From positions 624,179 to 688,178 of the forward strand of contig FJOG01000023.1 in NCBI GenBank assembly GCA_900073065.1: a stretch of DNA of 64,000 bases, read 5' to 3'. Each line of letters opens with the position of its first letter. The first letter of the stretch is position 1. Shown here piece by piece: positions 22,269 through 34,205 of the stretch. A program made the position numbers and the translations under genes. This stretch comes from Phialocephala subalpina (Eukaryota > Ascomycota > Leotiomycetes > Helotiales > Mollisiaceae). Below the pieces are notes generated by a model. It saw only the letters and a program-made list of their open reading frames with translations. It did not search any database and was not told the origin of the DNA.

Positions 22269-23297
22269 TCAATCCTCAGGCAGAACAGTCTCTGGCTTCA
22301 ACCCCATCTCCTCTCCTACTCTCCTCACCACACCTCTCAAAGCAGTGCAAGCAGGGCTATCTGGCCAGGCGTCGAAGAAGCTCTCGCCATAGTCACAAGC
22401 CATACCAATTCTCGGATCCAGTGGTACTGCACCCAGGAATGGAATGTTCATCTCCTTGGCCAATGCTCTGCCTCCACCAGTCGTAGCTTGGAAGATTTCG
22501 CTCTGATGTGTGCATTTGGGGCAGACGAATCCAGACATATTCTCCACGATTCCCAAAACTTTAATCCCTGCCTTCCTACAGAAGTCAATCTCCTTCCTAA
22601 CATCGAGTAACGCGACCTCCTGTGGCGTTGTAACCATTACAGCACCATCAACCCCACTCTCCTTCAGGAATGAATTGACACTCAGATGTTCGTCGCTCGT
22701 ACCGGGTGGCGTATCCACAAGCAAGAAATCCATCTCTCCCCACTCCACATCCTTCAAGAACTGCTTAATCAACCCGTTCTTCTTTGGACCTCTCCAGATT
22801 ACCGCATCGTTCCTATTTGGTAGCATAAACTGAACACTCATGACTCCCAAGTTCTCCAGCACCCAAACAGGACTCCACCCGGCACCACTGACATGTATCG
22901 TCTCCTCTTCCACACCCATCATCTTAGGTATACTAGGTCCGCAGATATCTGTATCCATTATTCCCACCGTGCTATCTGGATTCGTAGCGAAGGCATGCGC
23001 AAGTAGGGTCGTGAAAGTACTCTTGCCTACTCCCCCTTTACCTGAAAGGATCAATACTTTATGCTTGATGCCTGATAATCGCGCCGTAATAGCTGGTATG
23101 TCTGGGTCGGGGCCTTTGGGGGCAGATGCGCAAATAGCTTGGTTGGGACATCCTGCGCAGGAATCTGCTTTTCCTGCTGTCTCGGACTCGGGGCCTGGAC
23201 AATGTTCTGGTTCGGGTGCGACGAGCTTGGGGGCGCTTTTAAGAGGATTGGAGAGGACATCTTCTACAGGTTCGGGGGCTTCGAGTGAGGGCGCCAT
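22269..23297 (-). CDS. NBP35: NBP35, cytosolic Fe-S cluster assembly scaffold P-loop ATPase
   Basis: This is a single-exon gene of 342 residues. NBP35 is the essential scaffold of the cytosolic iron-sulfur assembly (CIA) pathway and acts as a heterotetramer with Cfd1 in cytosol and nucleus. Four cysteines at residues 33, 47, 50 and 56 form the N-terminal [4Fe-4S] ferredoxin-like motif C-X13-C-X2-C-X5-C that separates Nbp35 from Cfd1. The deviant Walker A is [24 protein letters not shown] and [14 protein letters not shown] are the switch regions, and CPKC in the C-terminal half is the bridging cluster site. The open frame extends upstream to 23663, but the ATG at 23297 ([10 protein letters not shown]) precedes the first family-like sequence. 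The upstream extension is Leu- and Ser-rich with no family resemblance, and is probably 5' untranslated sequence. Confidence 0.95.
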   Translation of the reverse strand: MAPSLEAPEPVEDVLSNPLKSAPKLVAPEPEHCPGPESETAGKADSCAGCPNQAICASAPKGPDPDIPAITARLSGIKHKVLILSGKGGVGKSTFTTLLAHAFATNPDSTVGIMDTDICGPSIPKMMGVEEETIHVSGAGWSPVWVLENLGVMSVQFMLPNRNDAVIWRGPKKNGLIKQFLKDVEWGEMDFLLVDTPPGTSDEHLSVNSFLKESGVDGAVMVTTPQEVALLDVRKEIDFCRKAGIKVLGIVENMSGFVCPKCTHQSEIFQATTGGGRALAKEMNIPFLGAVPLDPRIGMACDYGESFFDAWPDSPACTALRGVVRRVGEEMGLKPETVLPED

Positions 23298-24180
23298 TGT
23301 GTATTCTGGATGTGAATGGGGTGGGAGGATTTTTTCACTCCGGAGAAGCTGCGTCGACTGTTTACAAAGCAAGACAGACGGAAGTGGCGTTGGAGGGGCA
23401 TCACGGGATGCGGCCGCTGGAATCGGATTAACAGTGAGGGCGAGTAAGGTTAACTTTTCCCGCGAAGCCGAGTAAAAGCGGCACATGGAATTCTGGGAGA
23501 GCTGGAAATGAGAGCAATACAATGTCCCAGAAAGTGAAGGTACTTTACAATGAAGTTCTAGAAGTTCTTGCCGAGGAAGTGAGATTTTATTTGCCCATAC
23601 TAAAAGACTTGACTTAATGACTTTCCACTCCGCGAACCAACTTTTGGTGAAAACTCGGCTCAAGCGGGAAGTGGGTCTATCTGCATTTCGGAACCAATCA
23701 TGAGGATCTCGGCAGGGACCTTCTCAGTGCATGCGGGGAATTGAGGCCTCTCCTGAGTCCTGCTTCCTTCAGAGGCTTCGATCTGAAAGTCTTGAATTAT
23801 TGCCATGACCTCTAGCTTCTAGCATTTGATCAATTGCAATTGCTGTCGTCCCGCCTCACTAGGTTAAATCACATTTGCATCACCAATCCTTCTCTGTCGT
23901 CAAGTGAAAAAGGAGAGCCTTGCCTTGTTTCAATGATCTGCCGCTCAGCTCCTTTCGAGCGTCATTTTCTTGTCATTGGATGTCAACTGGAGATGCTCAT
24001 CTCTCCTTCCCAATTCAGGCGGTGGCTTTATCGAAGGCTGGAAATGCCGCCAATGATCATGGCAACCAGCATCTACTTGTTCTGAGCGCAATTCAAAACA
24101 TCATCTCTCTTCCCGACAGTTCCATTTCTTCTTGAACCATTGAGCTGGCGTCTGCGAGATATTTAAATTGTTTATTTAAG
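23298..24180. other. Intergenic, divergent promoter region
   Basis: Upstream DNA of NBP35 (minus) and of the broken Kre9-like gene (plus). No supported gene or repeat. Confidence 0.5.
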
Positions 24181-25305
24181 TATGTTGTTGCGTCTGTTGT
24201 ACGCGGCTCTGATAGCAGCCGGTGTTCACGGAGCCCAATTCACAATGACGGCCTCTCAATTTGTCAGTGTCAAGGTCGGAACAGCTTTCGAACTCACTTG
24301 GACTAATGCATCTGGCTCCGTCACGCTCCTTCTAAAAATGGTCCTGCTAATGCGCTCACCACTGCTGAGATTATTGCTAGTACGTTTGGATTCCACGACT
24401 TTTCCACGCGTCCGAGTGCTGTCGCTGATTTATGCTGTTAATGGATAAGGTGGTTTGACTGGAACCTCATATACTTGGACACTAGAGAGCTCGTTGGTCT
24501 CCGGATCCTATGCGTTCGAGATTGATGATAGTTCTGGTCCTAACTATAGCGTTCAATTTACCCTGGCAGAAGCATCTGCAAGCTCGAGCTCCGCCTCTAC
24601 TTCTTCATCATCTTCGCTAACTAAGGTATGTAGTCAACGTTTGACGTAGAAGTGCCCTGCAGGTACTGACCTTCACGGAAGACCTCCAGTACTGTGTCCT
24701 CGAATACCCCTTAATCAACGTCCTCAACGAGTACATCGAATCCATCCCCCACGACATCTTCAACAACGTTCACTACGTCGTCTACATCGTCTACGTCGTC
24801 CTCGACTACATCCTCGGCATCCCCGACTTCGTCGCAGAAGTCAGATACGAGCTCGCAGACATCCTCCAAATCTGCATCATCTACATCATCTACACCTTCG
24901 AATTCGAGCCAAACAGCTTCTCTTACACCTTCAGGGCATAGCGGTTTATCGACGGGATCAAAAGCAGCTATAGGGATTGGAGCTTTATTTGGAGCTGTTT
25001 TATTTGCAGCCTTTGGTGCTTTTACTTTTTGGTATGGCAAACGATCAGCAAATTGAAGGAGTAAAGCGGCTGGCCTGGCTACAGGGGACAAATCAGAACT
25101 CGGCCCTAGAATTCCAAGACGAAGAGAATTAGCAGGCAGTGTACCGCTGAGTGATGCAGAGAAAGCTGAATTGGGACGAAGGCGAAGGCGAAGAGCAGCG
25201 GAGCTTGACGGCAGCTCTTCTCCTCTGGGAGCCACCGAGATGGTAAGCGAGAGAGCAGAATTGGAGGCACTTCGAGAAAGAAGCAGCGCTCCTGTCGAAA
25301 TATGA
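24181..25305 (+). pseudogene. Broken Kre9/Knh1-like Ser/Thr-rich membrane protein gene
   Basis: The intact parts read as a signal peptide (MLLRLLYAALIAAGVHGAQF), a Kre9/Knh1-like beta domain (VGTAFELTWTNASGSVTLLL ... TYTWTLESS-like), a long Ser/Thr stalk, one membrane span (GIGALFGAVLFAAFGAFTFW) and a charged cytosolic tail ending RAELEALRERSSAPVEI. Kre9-like proteins act in cell-wall beta-glucan assembly. Breaks are visible. A five-A run at 24334-24338 shifts the frame exactly where one more A would restore it. The start of the Ser/Thr stalk is offset by one base around 24708-24718. A TGA at 25054-25056 falls where the related copy at 41800-42548 has an Arg codon. Introns of standard type are still recognisable (GTACGT near 24380, GTATGT near 24626). 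A sequencing error could explain one break but not all three. Confidence 0.7.
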
Positions 25306-26616
25306 AGGTAGGCTATGATGAAAGGCCGGTTCACTCATGAATAAGTCTTGCTTGAGAATAGCTCAGAAAACGCAACATACCAAAGTACCAGGAAGAGAGG
25401 GACATTCATCATGACTTACAGTAGGAACATGGTAGCCGAGGGACCAGCCAGAATCAAGGGCATAATCCCTAAACTTCCCCCAAGAGTTTGCTCGAATTCA
25501 ACTCCAGTTTTCTTTCTAAATTCCTAGGAAGTGGAGGACATTAGCAAGTCGTCTACGTGACATCGCCGTCAAAACACGCTTCCTGAGACAATGCAGTTGG
25601 GGGTATTTCAAGGGCATGTCACGATGGTATTGACTGAGCAGATTTCGCAGCTTTTCAATTGCATGTCCCAGAGATTGTGAGACTCTCAGTGAGGGAGGGA
25701 GTGCAGGCTGGAGGTGCTCGCCAGAAGGAGGAGGAGGAATTTCATATCTGTGTGTGGCTATTCTCGGGAGGTGTGCAATTATCTTCACGAATGAGAGGTT
25801 GCAAAAGCTTTAACTCTTCAACCCAATTTGACGCCTGACAATGCTTGTGCCTGACACAATGTTCGACAGCCATAATAACGCTCAGCTCTCTCTAGACAAT
25901 TAAATTCCCTTTCAAGAAACTTGAATTTGTTATCACGTGCCAATGCATTCTTCGGCCAGCAACGGCTCTTGTTCCGATTGCGGGCTCTTTCACAAGCAAA
26001 ACGATGTCAATCCCATTTTCCCTCTGCATCAACCCCAACTCCCATGCACGAATTCGCGAATGAGGAGTGAATTAGGAAATGAATCGTGTGCTGGTTGGCG
26101 AGGTACTGGCTCTGTACGGCTGTACCTGCTGATCCCATCATGGCATCAAAGTCCGCATGTCGCAATACAACAGTGATTAGGGCTCAGAGCTTTACTGGTG
26201 GAATGGTATCTAGCAGTCGCACAAAGAGCTCTTGAGGTTATACAAAATTATGACGGAATGCCAAAAGTGCCGCTGTTAAACTCTAGCTTGTGCTTAAGTG
26301 CTTGCTAGGCTGTTGTGTCGATCTTTCCCATTTGTCCATTGCCCAGTCGAACATCGTGCCTGCCCCACGCGAGACATTTCCCCCCAGTCCTTGGATCGTG
26401 AGAGACCACTTGCTGCCAGCAAACAACAAAGCTCGCACACATGGAGCTGCGGTGTCCTCATTCACAGACCTTCGAACCTCAACAATCTTCCTCCTTCGAC
26501 GTCTGCGAACGACGAATCTTCTGAAGTCATCCGGATATAGCGGCAGGCGCACGACGCACCTGGTACATCTAAACGACACGAGAAAGCGGGTCTCAACACC
26601 GCTTCAAGCGTCCACA
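25306..26616. other. Intergenic, about 1.3 kb
   Basis: Spacer between the broken Kre9-like gene and CHO2. The last 300 bases should be the CHO2 promoter and leader. Frames here (for example 25788-25516 on the minus strand) look like chance. Confidence 0.45.
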
Positions 26617-29600
26617 ATGAGTACTCAAAGAATTCAGAGTGAGGGCATTCGAGAGCGGCATGTCGCACATGCTGATAGCATATCTTCAACCGCAAGCAGT
26701 GCGCCAGACACTCCGCAGAATGGGGCCGTTGACACAGAGAAGTTGAAGAAGACCTTTGGCAGAACGCCAGATGGCACAAGTGAGTCTTGTGGCCAAGCTA
26801 AGGAAGCAATTGAAGCTGACACAAATATACAGTCTTCACCGTTCCTCAAACCCATGATATGGTCTCCCAATTGTTAGATCCGCGACAACCGAAGAACCTC
26901 TCCGATGCTATCGTAATAGCTATATTGTGCATGCACATTGCCGCCCTATACCTGCTCCCAAGCTCCCTGAAACGTCCAGTCTTCGCAGTCATCTTCCTCT
27001 TTTGGAGAGGCTGCTACAATATTGGGATAGGATACCTCCTCCAGATACAATCCCACCATCGACGCCTAGTAGCATGGGCCAAGAGATTGAACCTCTTCGA
27101 AAACCCAAGTACCGGGCAGAATCCGCGACCATGGCTATACAAGTTGATAAAACGAGAGTTGGAGACTAAGATACCAGAAGATTACAAGTTCGAAGAAGCA
27201 CCGATTGAGTACAACACATGGCTAGTATTTCGGAGAGTGGTGGACTTGATTCTTATGTGTGACTTCACTTCCTACTGCCTATTCGCCATTGCTTGCGGTG
27301 GCCGTCCTGATGGTGAAGGTCTCGCTATGTGCATCGCTCGTTGGACCGCAGGCATTCTTCTGGTTGGCTTCAACTTATGGGTCAAGCTGGATGCTCACCG
27401 TGTCGTCAAGGATTACGCCTGGTATTGGGGTGACTTTTTCTACTTGATCGACCAAGCCTTAACGTTTGACGGTGTCTTTGAGATGGCGCCTCACCCTATG
27501 TACTCTGTGGGTTATGCTGGATACTACGGAATTTCTATGATGGCAGCGAGTTACAACGTACTCTTCATCTCGATTGTCGCCCACGCAGCACAGTTCGCCT
27601 TTCTCATATATGTAGAGAACCCTCATATTGAGAAAACGTATAACCCACCGCCGCCCAGGAAACGAGACGTTACCCAGAGCGACATCCAATTGGCGAGCTC
27701 ATCCAACACAGCAGGTGGAGAGAGCCTCGAGACCCCCGAGACGTCTGAACCAATGTCGAAATTCCCACCCGTCGCGACTCAACTTCATTCTGTACATGAT
27801 CTGATTGGTCTCAAGAACATTGACCTATTCCGAATCACCGACGTATCCGTTCTTCTCCTTCAGCTGTGCATGATCATAATCACTGCCGTGGCACCATCCA
27901 CACCTATCTACCAGACTGTATTCGTCTTGAATGCTTGCTTGTGGCGACTATGGTATACTGTCGGTCTCGGTGTAATTCTCCACAAGCAATCGAACAACAA
28001 GCTTTGGACTCGTCATTTCCTCAAATTTGGCGAAGGTACCGAGGAAGCTTGGAGACAATGGAAGGGCATTTATCACATGAGCATGAGCATGTGCTATGCT
28101 AGCTTCATTGCTGCCACTTGGAAGATGTACTCCTTCCCGGCTGATTGGGGCTATGGTCTTGTGCTCCTCAAACACGTACTCGGAGCAGGACTCGTTTCTC
28201 TGCAAGTTTGGACTGCCGTTAGTATCTACGAATCGCTTGGAGAGTTTGGATGGTTCTTTGGAGATTTCTTTTTTGATCATCGGCCAAAATTGACCTACAG
28301 TGGTATCTACCGGTAAGCCATTTCCTCGCATAACTTTTCCTTTCGCTCTTTGTCTCGAGTCGTGAATGTCCTAGAGTTCCTGGGGACATTGTCCTTAGCT
28401 TTTTGGGATGCATGAAAGAATTAGACTGACTTTGAGCCCCACCGTAGGTACTTGAACAATCCCGAACGCATCATCGGCTTAGCGGGCATCTGGGGAGCCG
28501 TTCTCATCACATGGAGTCCAGCTATATTCTTCCTTGCTCTCATTAGTCACATTGTGACACTGGGCGTCATCCAGTTTGTGGAAAAGCCGCACATGCAGAA
28601 GCTGTACGGACGAAACCTCAGGTCTGAAGCCGGGCTCACCAAGAGCATTCGAAGATCGCTGCCACCGCCATTGAAGAAATTCCAAGGGAATCTCGACAAA
28701 GTCCTCGGCGAGACCAGTCACTTTGTCGAAGAGTTCCTCGATGCCGCACGACCTAAACTTGCATCTGGTGTCTCTACTATCGTTCGCGACACAACTGCTC
28801 TGTTCAGTCAATATCCTGCCCGACTTACTCTCACCAAATTGGCACCAGACTTGGCTGGCTTTGATCCTCGCGATTACTCAATTGAGGTCGAAGGTACCCA
28901 GTGTGCGGTCACAGCCCTAAGCGAGCGTACCACCGGAAAGGAGGGTGTGACGGCAAGATTTCCTCGTCAACGGACTGATGAATATGAGCCACTTATGTTT
29001 GAGTACGGTGCACCAATCAAAGTCAAATGGAAGGCTCCAGTCAATCACAGCAAGAGCGACTGGGTCGGCCTTTACATGGTGTCAGACAATGCCTCTCGAG
29101 AAGTTACTCGTGTCTCCTCTGCTGGCCGATGGGTAGCGACCCTACCGAATGAATACGAGTCTGGTTCAGGCAACAACGGAATCTTGATCTCGAACAAACT
29201 GGTCGAAGGCGAGAAGCGTGACGATGGAACGACACGAGATTACATGTATGGCGAGATGCTGTTTGAAGGAGATAAACTTTGGTGGACTCAAGGTGTCTTT
29301 GAATTCCGGTACCACCACGACGGTAAACACAATGTCATGGCCATCTCGCTTCCTTTCGAGAATCGCATCCCACGATTTGATGAGGACGACGAGACACACA
29401 TGGACACGAACGGTCTCATTCGCTCTGCCGTCGAGGACGCATTACTCCCAGTCGTGAGAAACTGCTTCGATCGCGATCCGGAGATTGCTCCTAACACAGT
29501 AGAAGAGACCTTCGGCAGCTTGGTTGAGAGAGATGGCAGATATGCTAAGAGAGTTGTGTATGCAGTACATCAGATGTTTGCTCTTGAGCTTGCACCAGGT

Positions 29601-29814
29601 GTCGTGACTGCGGACGGAAACGTCAAAAAGTTGGCATGGCGTATTGTCGTCGCCAAACAAGCTCTGGTACGCTCATCATATAATCATTATAATACTTTCA
29701 TTTGGCCATTTATTGCTTCATCTACAAAGAATCTAAACTGACAACCATGAACAGGCTCCTTACAGTATGTCTCATTCAAGAGGCACGACCACACCAACGG
29801 GAGAGAAGTTTTGA
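26617..29814 (+). CDS. CHO2: CHO2, phosphatidylethanolamine N-methyltransferase
   Basis: Four exons (26617-26779, 26833-28312, 28448-29666, 29755-29814) give 973 residues, the expected size for fungal Cho2. The enzyme sits in the ER membrane and transfers the first methyl group from S-adenosylmethionine to phosphatidylethanolamine on the way to phosphatidylcholine. Two duplicated membrane methyltransferase units are seen. The first has [18 protein letters not shown] and [13 protein letters not shown]; the second has [20 protein letters not shown] and [12 protein letters not shown] soluble C-terminal region (about residues 700-973) includes [10 protein letters not shown]. The last exon encodes only about 20 residues ([14 protein letters not shown]...). 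Introns are 26780-26832, 28313-28447 and 29667-29754; the 135-nt one is the longest in the gene. No regulatory element could be identified with confidence. Confidence 0.94.
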
Positions 29815-30419
29815 GTAGATGAGAGACCGGACTGCTGGGGTGGGGGAGGATGAGATGAGAGAAGTATAGATTTTGGTTCGGTGATACCCTTGATACATGA
29901 GTGTGGTTTGATTGTTGTGCATAGCGGCCGGACGGACCTTTGCATGGGTGATTAGGGATAGAAAAAGTGTTACATTCTTCCCGAATACGATTTTCGTTTT
30001 GCGTGCTCCTGCCCTTCTTCTTCCTCGTCGCTCACTTAATGGAATGTTTTCTGCTAACTTGGTGCAATGTCTGTAAGGATCTGGCCCTGAAAGATCCTCA
30101 CTGATGGTTGAGTTTCACATCCTTACTTTTCTGGCTTTGACTTTAAGCTAGACGCCGGTGTCCAGTACCTTCTGGGACTGGACTGCAGAATTGGGATCTT
30201 TGACTCTTGTACTGGAAAGACCGACTTGCTGACGAAGGTTCCAGGCACGGAGACATTGTTCATCTTCAGAATATATCTCGAAGTATTTTCGCAATCTCCG
30301 AAAAATACTCAGTGCGGCTGAATATGGAAGGTGGGCTCCTAGACTGGAAGGCTAGAAGCTTTGACACTTTACTTGACTCCTTTTATATCGCTCCACGTGA
30401 TTCTATTCTGTCGGTTCTG
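29815..30419. other. Intergenic after CHO2
   Basis: Ordinary spacer leading into the repeat arrays. No gene is supported. Confidence 0.4.
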
Positions 30420-31730
30420 AGTTGAAGCGCTTTGCTAATATATAACAGCTACTGAGAATAATACAACGCGAAGATGACGATCCAGGACTCGGAGGCTGGG
30501 AGGAACTGCACTCGGTGTGGGAGCCCCCTTTCATGACACTCCGCAACCTCGTTCCTTCGATGGTGACTCTGAAATATTTTGCTAATGTATGACACTTATT
30601 CAGGACACACAAATTGCAAACGTGATATCATCGACTCGAAGATTGGAAAAGGAGAGTCATTCGTTGACACCTTCTTTTTGCATTTTGCATCCTGGGATTT
30701 CGATTACTACTCTCGAAAGACTTTGCTATTGTACTTCACCTGTCTAAGGCTATTCAACTTGGAAGGTACTGTTATGGACTTAACGACTCGAAGATTTTGC
30801 TTGATATCGAGGAAACATCATTACAATCTCGAAAGCATGATACGATTTCACCCGACTCCCTTTTCAGGCGCTTCGAGAAAAGACTTTGCTATTGCACGAT
30901 ACCTATTCAGCATATCCGGAATCAAGGAGGTCTGTTTTGTACTGACGAATCGAGAATTCGTGCCCGCTATCGTGGGTAACATTGTCATAACTTTAGAAGC
31001 ATGATGCATGTTCTCACACCCCATTTTTGCGCTTCACATCCTAGCTTTCCGACCATCGAATTCGAAAGGGTTTGCTATTGTTCGAAACCCATGCACGGCA
31101 TTTGGAATAAAAAAGTGCTATTGCGGACTGAGAGACTTAGAATAATCGTTGAGGTCGACGCAACATTGTTAGGCATTGAAGCATGCTGCGAATTCCCGGC
31201 GCCCCCTTTTTTTAAGCTTCGACCTCGACTTCGAAAGAGTTGCCTATTGTTCGAAGCCAATTCAGGGCATTTGGGATCGGAAATTACTGTCTGAGACGAA
31301 AAGGCTTGAAAGTATGGCTGGTATCGAGGCACCATTGTTGCAGTTCGAAGCACGATGCGTTTTCTATCGCCCCCTTTTTTCGGTGCGTTTCGCATCTTAG
31401 TTTTTCATGACTTCAAAAGAGCTTGCTATTGTTCGAGACCTGCTCAAGCAATTTGAATCGGGAAGTGCTATTGTGGATTCGAAGGCTCGAGTGAATCGTT
31501 AGCATCGAGGCAGCATTGATGCAGCTTCGAATCTATCGCCCCTTTTACGCTTTACCTCCTCGATTTTTCGACCACCATTTCAAGATCCTTACTATTATCC
31601 AACGCCCGTTGAGAATAATTCAAGCTGGAAAGTACTATTGCGAGTTCAAGATATGAAGGAGTTGTGCTTGGCATCGAGTTAACCTTGTTGCAGCATTGAA
31701 ATGTTGCGCCTCGCTTAAAAAAGGGGGGGA
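30420..31730 (+). repeat. Tandem array of diverged 160-190 bp units
   Basis: The anchor word TTTGCTATTG (or a one- or two-base variant) recurs near 30722, 30885, 31071, 31240, 31423 and 31588, spaced 163-186 bp. Weaker TTTGCTAAT versions lie near 30430 and 30573. Each unit then carries a GGCATTTGG/GGAAGTGCTATTG-like segment, a TCGAGGCA-CATTGTTGCAG segment and a run of CCCCCTTTTTT before the next anchor. Units differ by many substitutions and small indels, so the array is old. The frames seen inside it are by-products. Confidence 0.7.
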
Positions 31731-31862
31731 CGTTGCTCTTTCAACCCTCAAAAGAGATGCGCAGCTATTGTAAGTCTCTGATGCTATGAAGACAATCCTA
31801 TGGTTGGTCATGTGCAGGTTTTCTATTGTGAAGTTGGAGGTGAATGCGAACTTTCACTATCT
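31731..31862. other. Spacer between the two tandem arrays
   Basis: Short unique-looking stretch. No gene. Confidence 0.4.
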
Positions 31863-32510
31863 CGCTTCTTGCTATTGTGGTGAACTTCCGCGTCGTCTTC
31901 GATTTCGACCTTTAGCGAGTACCTACTTAAGAAATTTTTCGCCCCCACAACCTTCTGCTTCTTCACGACTACAATAACCTCGACAACTGCGAACAATAAC
32001 TCTTTCTACAGAGTACATACAGCAATTCTTGTAGCTCAATTCTCCTCTGCGGTTATTCGAGCTTCCACTATCACTCTTCCAATTCTACGCTTCTTGCTAT
32101 TGTGGTGAACTTTCGCCATCACCGTCACCTTCAACTGCTTCCAGAGCATTTAAGAGACTTCTCGCTCCACCAACCTTCCTCCTCTTTCCAACCTCAACAA
32201 CGACAGAGCACAACAACCATATCTTGACCGCGCAAATACAGCAAGCAATTCCAGCAAATCTCTCCGAAATAGTTATCGAAAACATACGTCTTTCGATTAC
32301 TCGGGTCTTGCTATTCTGGTCAACCTCCGCCATCACCTACGACTGATTCCAGCGATTCAAGAGACTTCACGCTCACGAAACCTCCGTCTTCCTACAACCT
32401 CAACAAAAAGGAGGACAACGACCGTATCCTGAAGGCGCAAGTACATTACGCAGTCACAATCGCAGCAAATCTCTTCAGTCTTTATCAAAACTTTACGACT
32501 CTCGATCCCC
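31863..32510 (+). repeat. Second tandem array, three 215-225 bp units, running to the next gene
   Basis: CTTGCTATTGTGGTGAACTT occurs near 31868 and 32093, and a diverged CTTGCTATTCTGGTCAACCT near 32307. After each come CGCCATCAC-type sequence, a TTCAAGAGACTTC-like word, CACCAACCTTCCTCCT-like pyrimidine sequence, CCTCAACAA and GCAA-rich segments, in the same order. The third unit ends immediately before the ATG at 32529, so the array is also the 5' leader of that gene. Confidence 0.65.
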
Positions 32511-32528
32511 GCAACCGCTGTCCTCAAG

Positions 32529-33916
32529 ATGGATGATCTCATCCCCATACCATATGCCATCGTCGACGGTGAAAACTATTATGGAGAGCCGCCTGACATC
32601 AGTCAAGATTCCCTTGACAAGCAAATCGTCGAGAATCCGGAGAGATACAAGTGCTATCACATCTATGTTGAGAGCATTTCCGAGGAATCTGACTGGGACG
32701 ACGATCGCTCTGTCTACCAAGCCCATAAGGCCGATTATGACATTACTGAACGCATCGAAATGACGATCAACGATCATATCGAGGTATTGAAGGAAATGGT
32801 TCAAGCTGGAGAGTACCGTTTGGATCATCACAATAGCTCGGGCAAGACGTTGACCGCTGCCGATGTTACCGTCATCGAGATCAGCAGTGACGAGGATGAA
32901 CAGAGCGGATGGTACGCCGGTATGGTTAAGACTCCTACCGACCCTTTCAAGAAGGGCATGGAGCAACTGCGATGTAAGGGTATCACGCCACTCATGGCTA
33001 TTGAGGATGTAAGTTTTTTTGATCCTCTTTTTTACTTGCCAATGGCCTCGGGACTAACTTTCAAATACAGGTTGAATTTGCACGAGGACTTCTACAACTT
33101 GCCCGAATCAATCGACCCTACCATCTCAGCAAAGCCAAAGACACCTATATCGAGAGGAGCGCCGAGGGGTTGCTCTGCTTCATTATCGCCCGCTACAACC
33201 AAGCCACACCCAACGACATCAGAGCTATTCTTGGCCAATTTCTCCCTCCAAACGACGTCGAATTCAACCGCCAGTTTGCCAAGCTTACCCGACAAGTAAA
33301 CGATGCTCGCAACGAGACTCTGAAGTTCTTCAAAGGCGCTGTCAAGTCTATCGTCGATGCTTTCAATCTTGCCGCCGGATGCAACATATTCGAGACTCTG
33401 ACCGAAGCCCAACGAGAGGAGGTCTTCAACGCCGTCTTCAACCAGGTAAGAAATCACCTCTGATCTTGTCCCGCGCCCCCCTGGACATTTAAAATACTCT
33501 CTAGAGCCCGACTAACACTGACGCAGTACCCCCTGTGGACGACTCTCAAATTTCAGCCCAAGGCCCAGCGAGCCGTCGACTTCCCCCAAATCTTCGCTTA
33601 CCAATCCTCCGATCGAACCGACTTCCGTGATTTCTACCACTCCATGTTCATTCATATGTGCGAAGCTACCCACTCTATAGTCTACAGGTGCAAGTTACAG
33701 GACAGGGCTGCGACGAACTCACTGAAGAAGCATTGGGAGCACTTTCCTACTCGGAATTTCGTCCAGCAGATGGGTCTAGGAGATGAGTTGGATTTGCCGT
33801 GTGTCACCAAGGACGCTGGCAAGGCTCAGTACAAGAAGGTCGCTCCTGCCGATGATGGCTTTTATTCGGGTGACGAGGAAGTTGAGGATGATAACGGATA
33901 TGATGGGGAGTGGTGA
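32529..33916 (+). CDS. Orphan protein of unknown function
   Basis: Exons 32529-33008, 33071-33445 and 33527-33916 give 414 residues. Both introns have consensus ends (GTAAGT/ACAG and GTAAGA/GCAG) and join in phase 0. The N-terminal 120 residues are acidic, with a short acidic SUMO-interaction-like patch (VTVIEISSDEDEQSG). Residues 150-300 are helix-prone and include DIRAILGQFLPPNDVEF and EAQREEVFNAVFNQ. The C-terminus is again acidic (GDEEVEDDNGYDGEW). There is no signal peptide or membrane segment. I recognise no domain. Like the gene at 19321 it follows repeat DNA and a pyrimidine-rich leader and has DSD/SSDEDE-type acidic clusters, but I see no clear sequence relation between them. A nuclear location is inference. 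Confidence 0.7.
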
Positions 33917-34205
33917 GGTAGTAGACTGGCAGATTAGCAGATTGGGAGACTCAGTTTTCAATGACCTTTAATATCTGGGACATTGGTTGGTAGCGTCTTG
34001 GGAATGACGTCTTACCTCATTCGGCATGGCAAAGGTAGACTGGTATCTGTACATTGGCTGGACTCGGTTTTCAATGACCCATTATTCCTGGGACATTGGT
34101 GGGGGAACTCTAGACTAGAACCCTCAGTGTCACCCTGCAGTATCTACATAGTTGGGGCTCATACTTGAGTTTTCCAGAGACATCGAGATAGATAACGAAA
34201 AAACT

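Noticed and set aside
22269..23663. Extended NBP35 frame of 464 codons
   Set aside because: The added N-terminal 122 residues have no family resemblance, and the ATG at 23297 gives the standard protein length.
30579..31004. 141-codon frame in the first tandem array
   Set aside because: It runs through repeat units out of phase with them and has no conserved composition between units.
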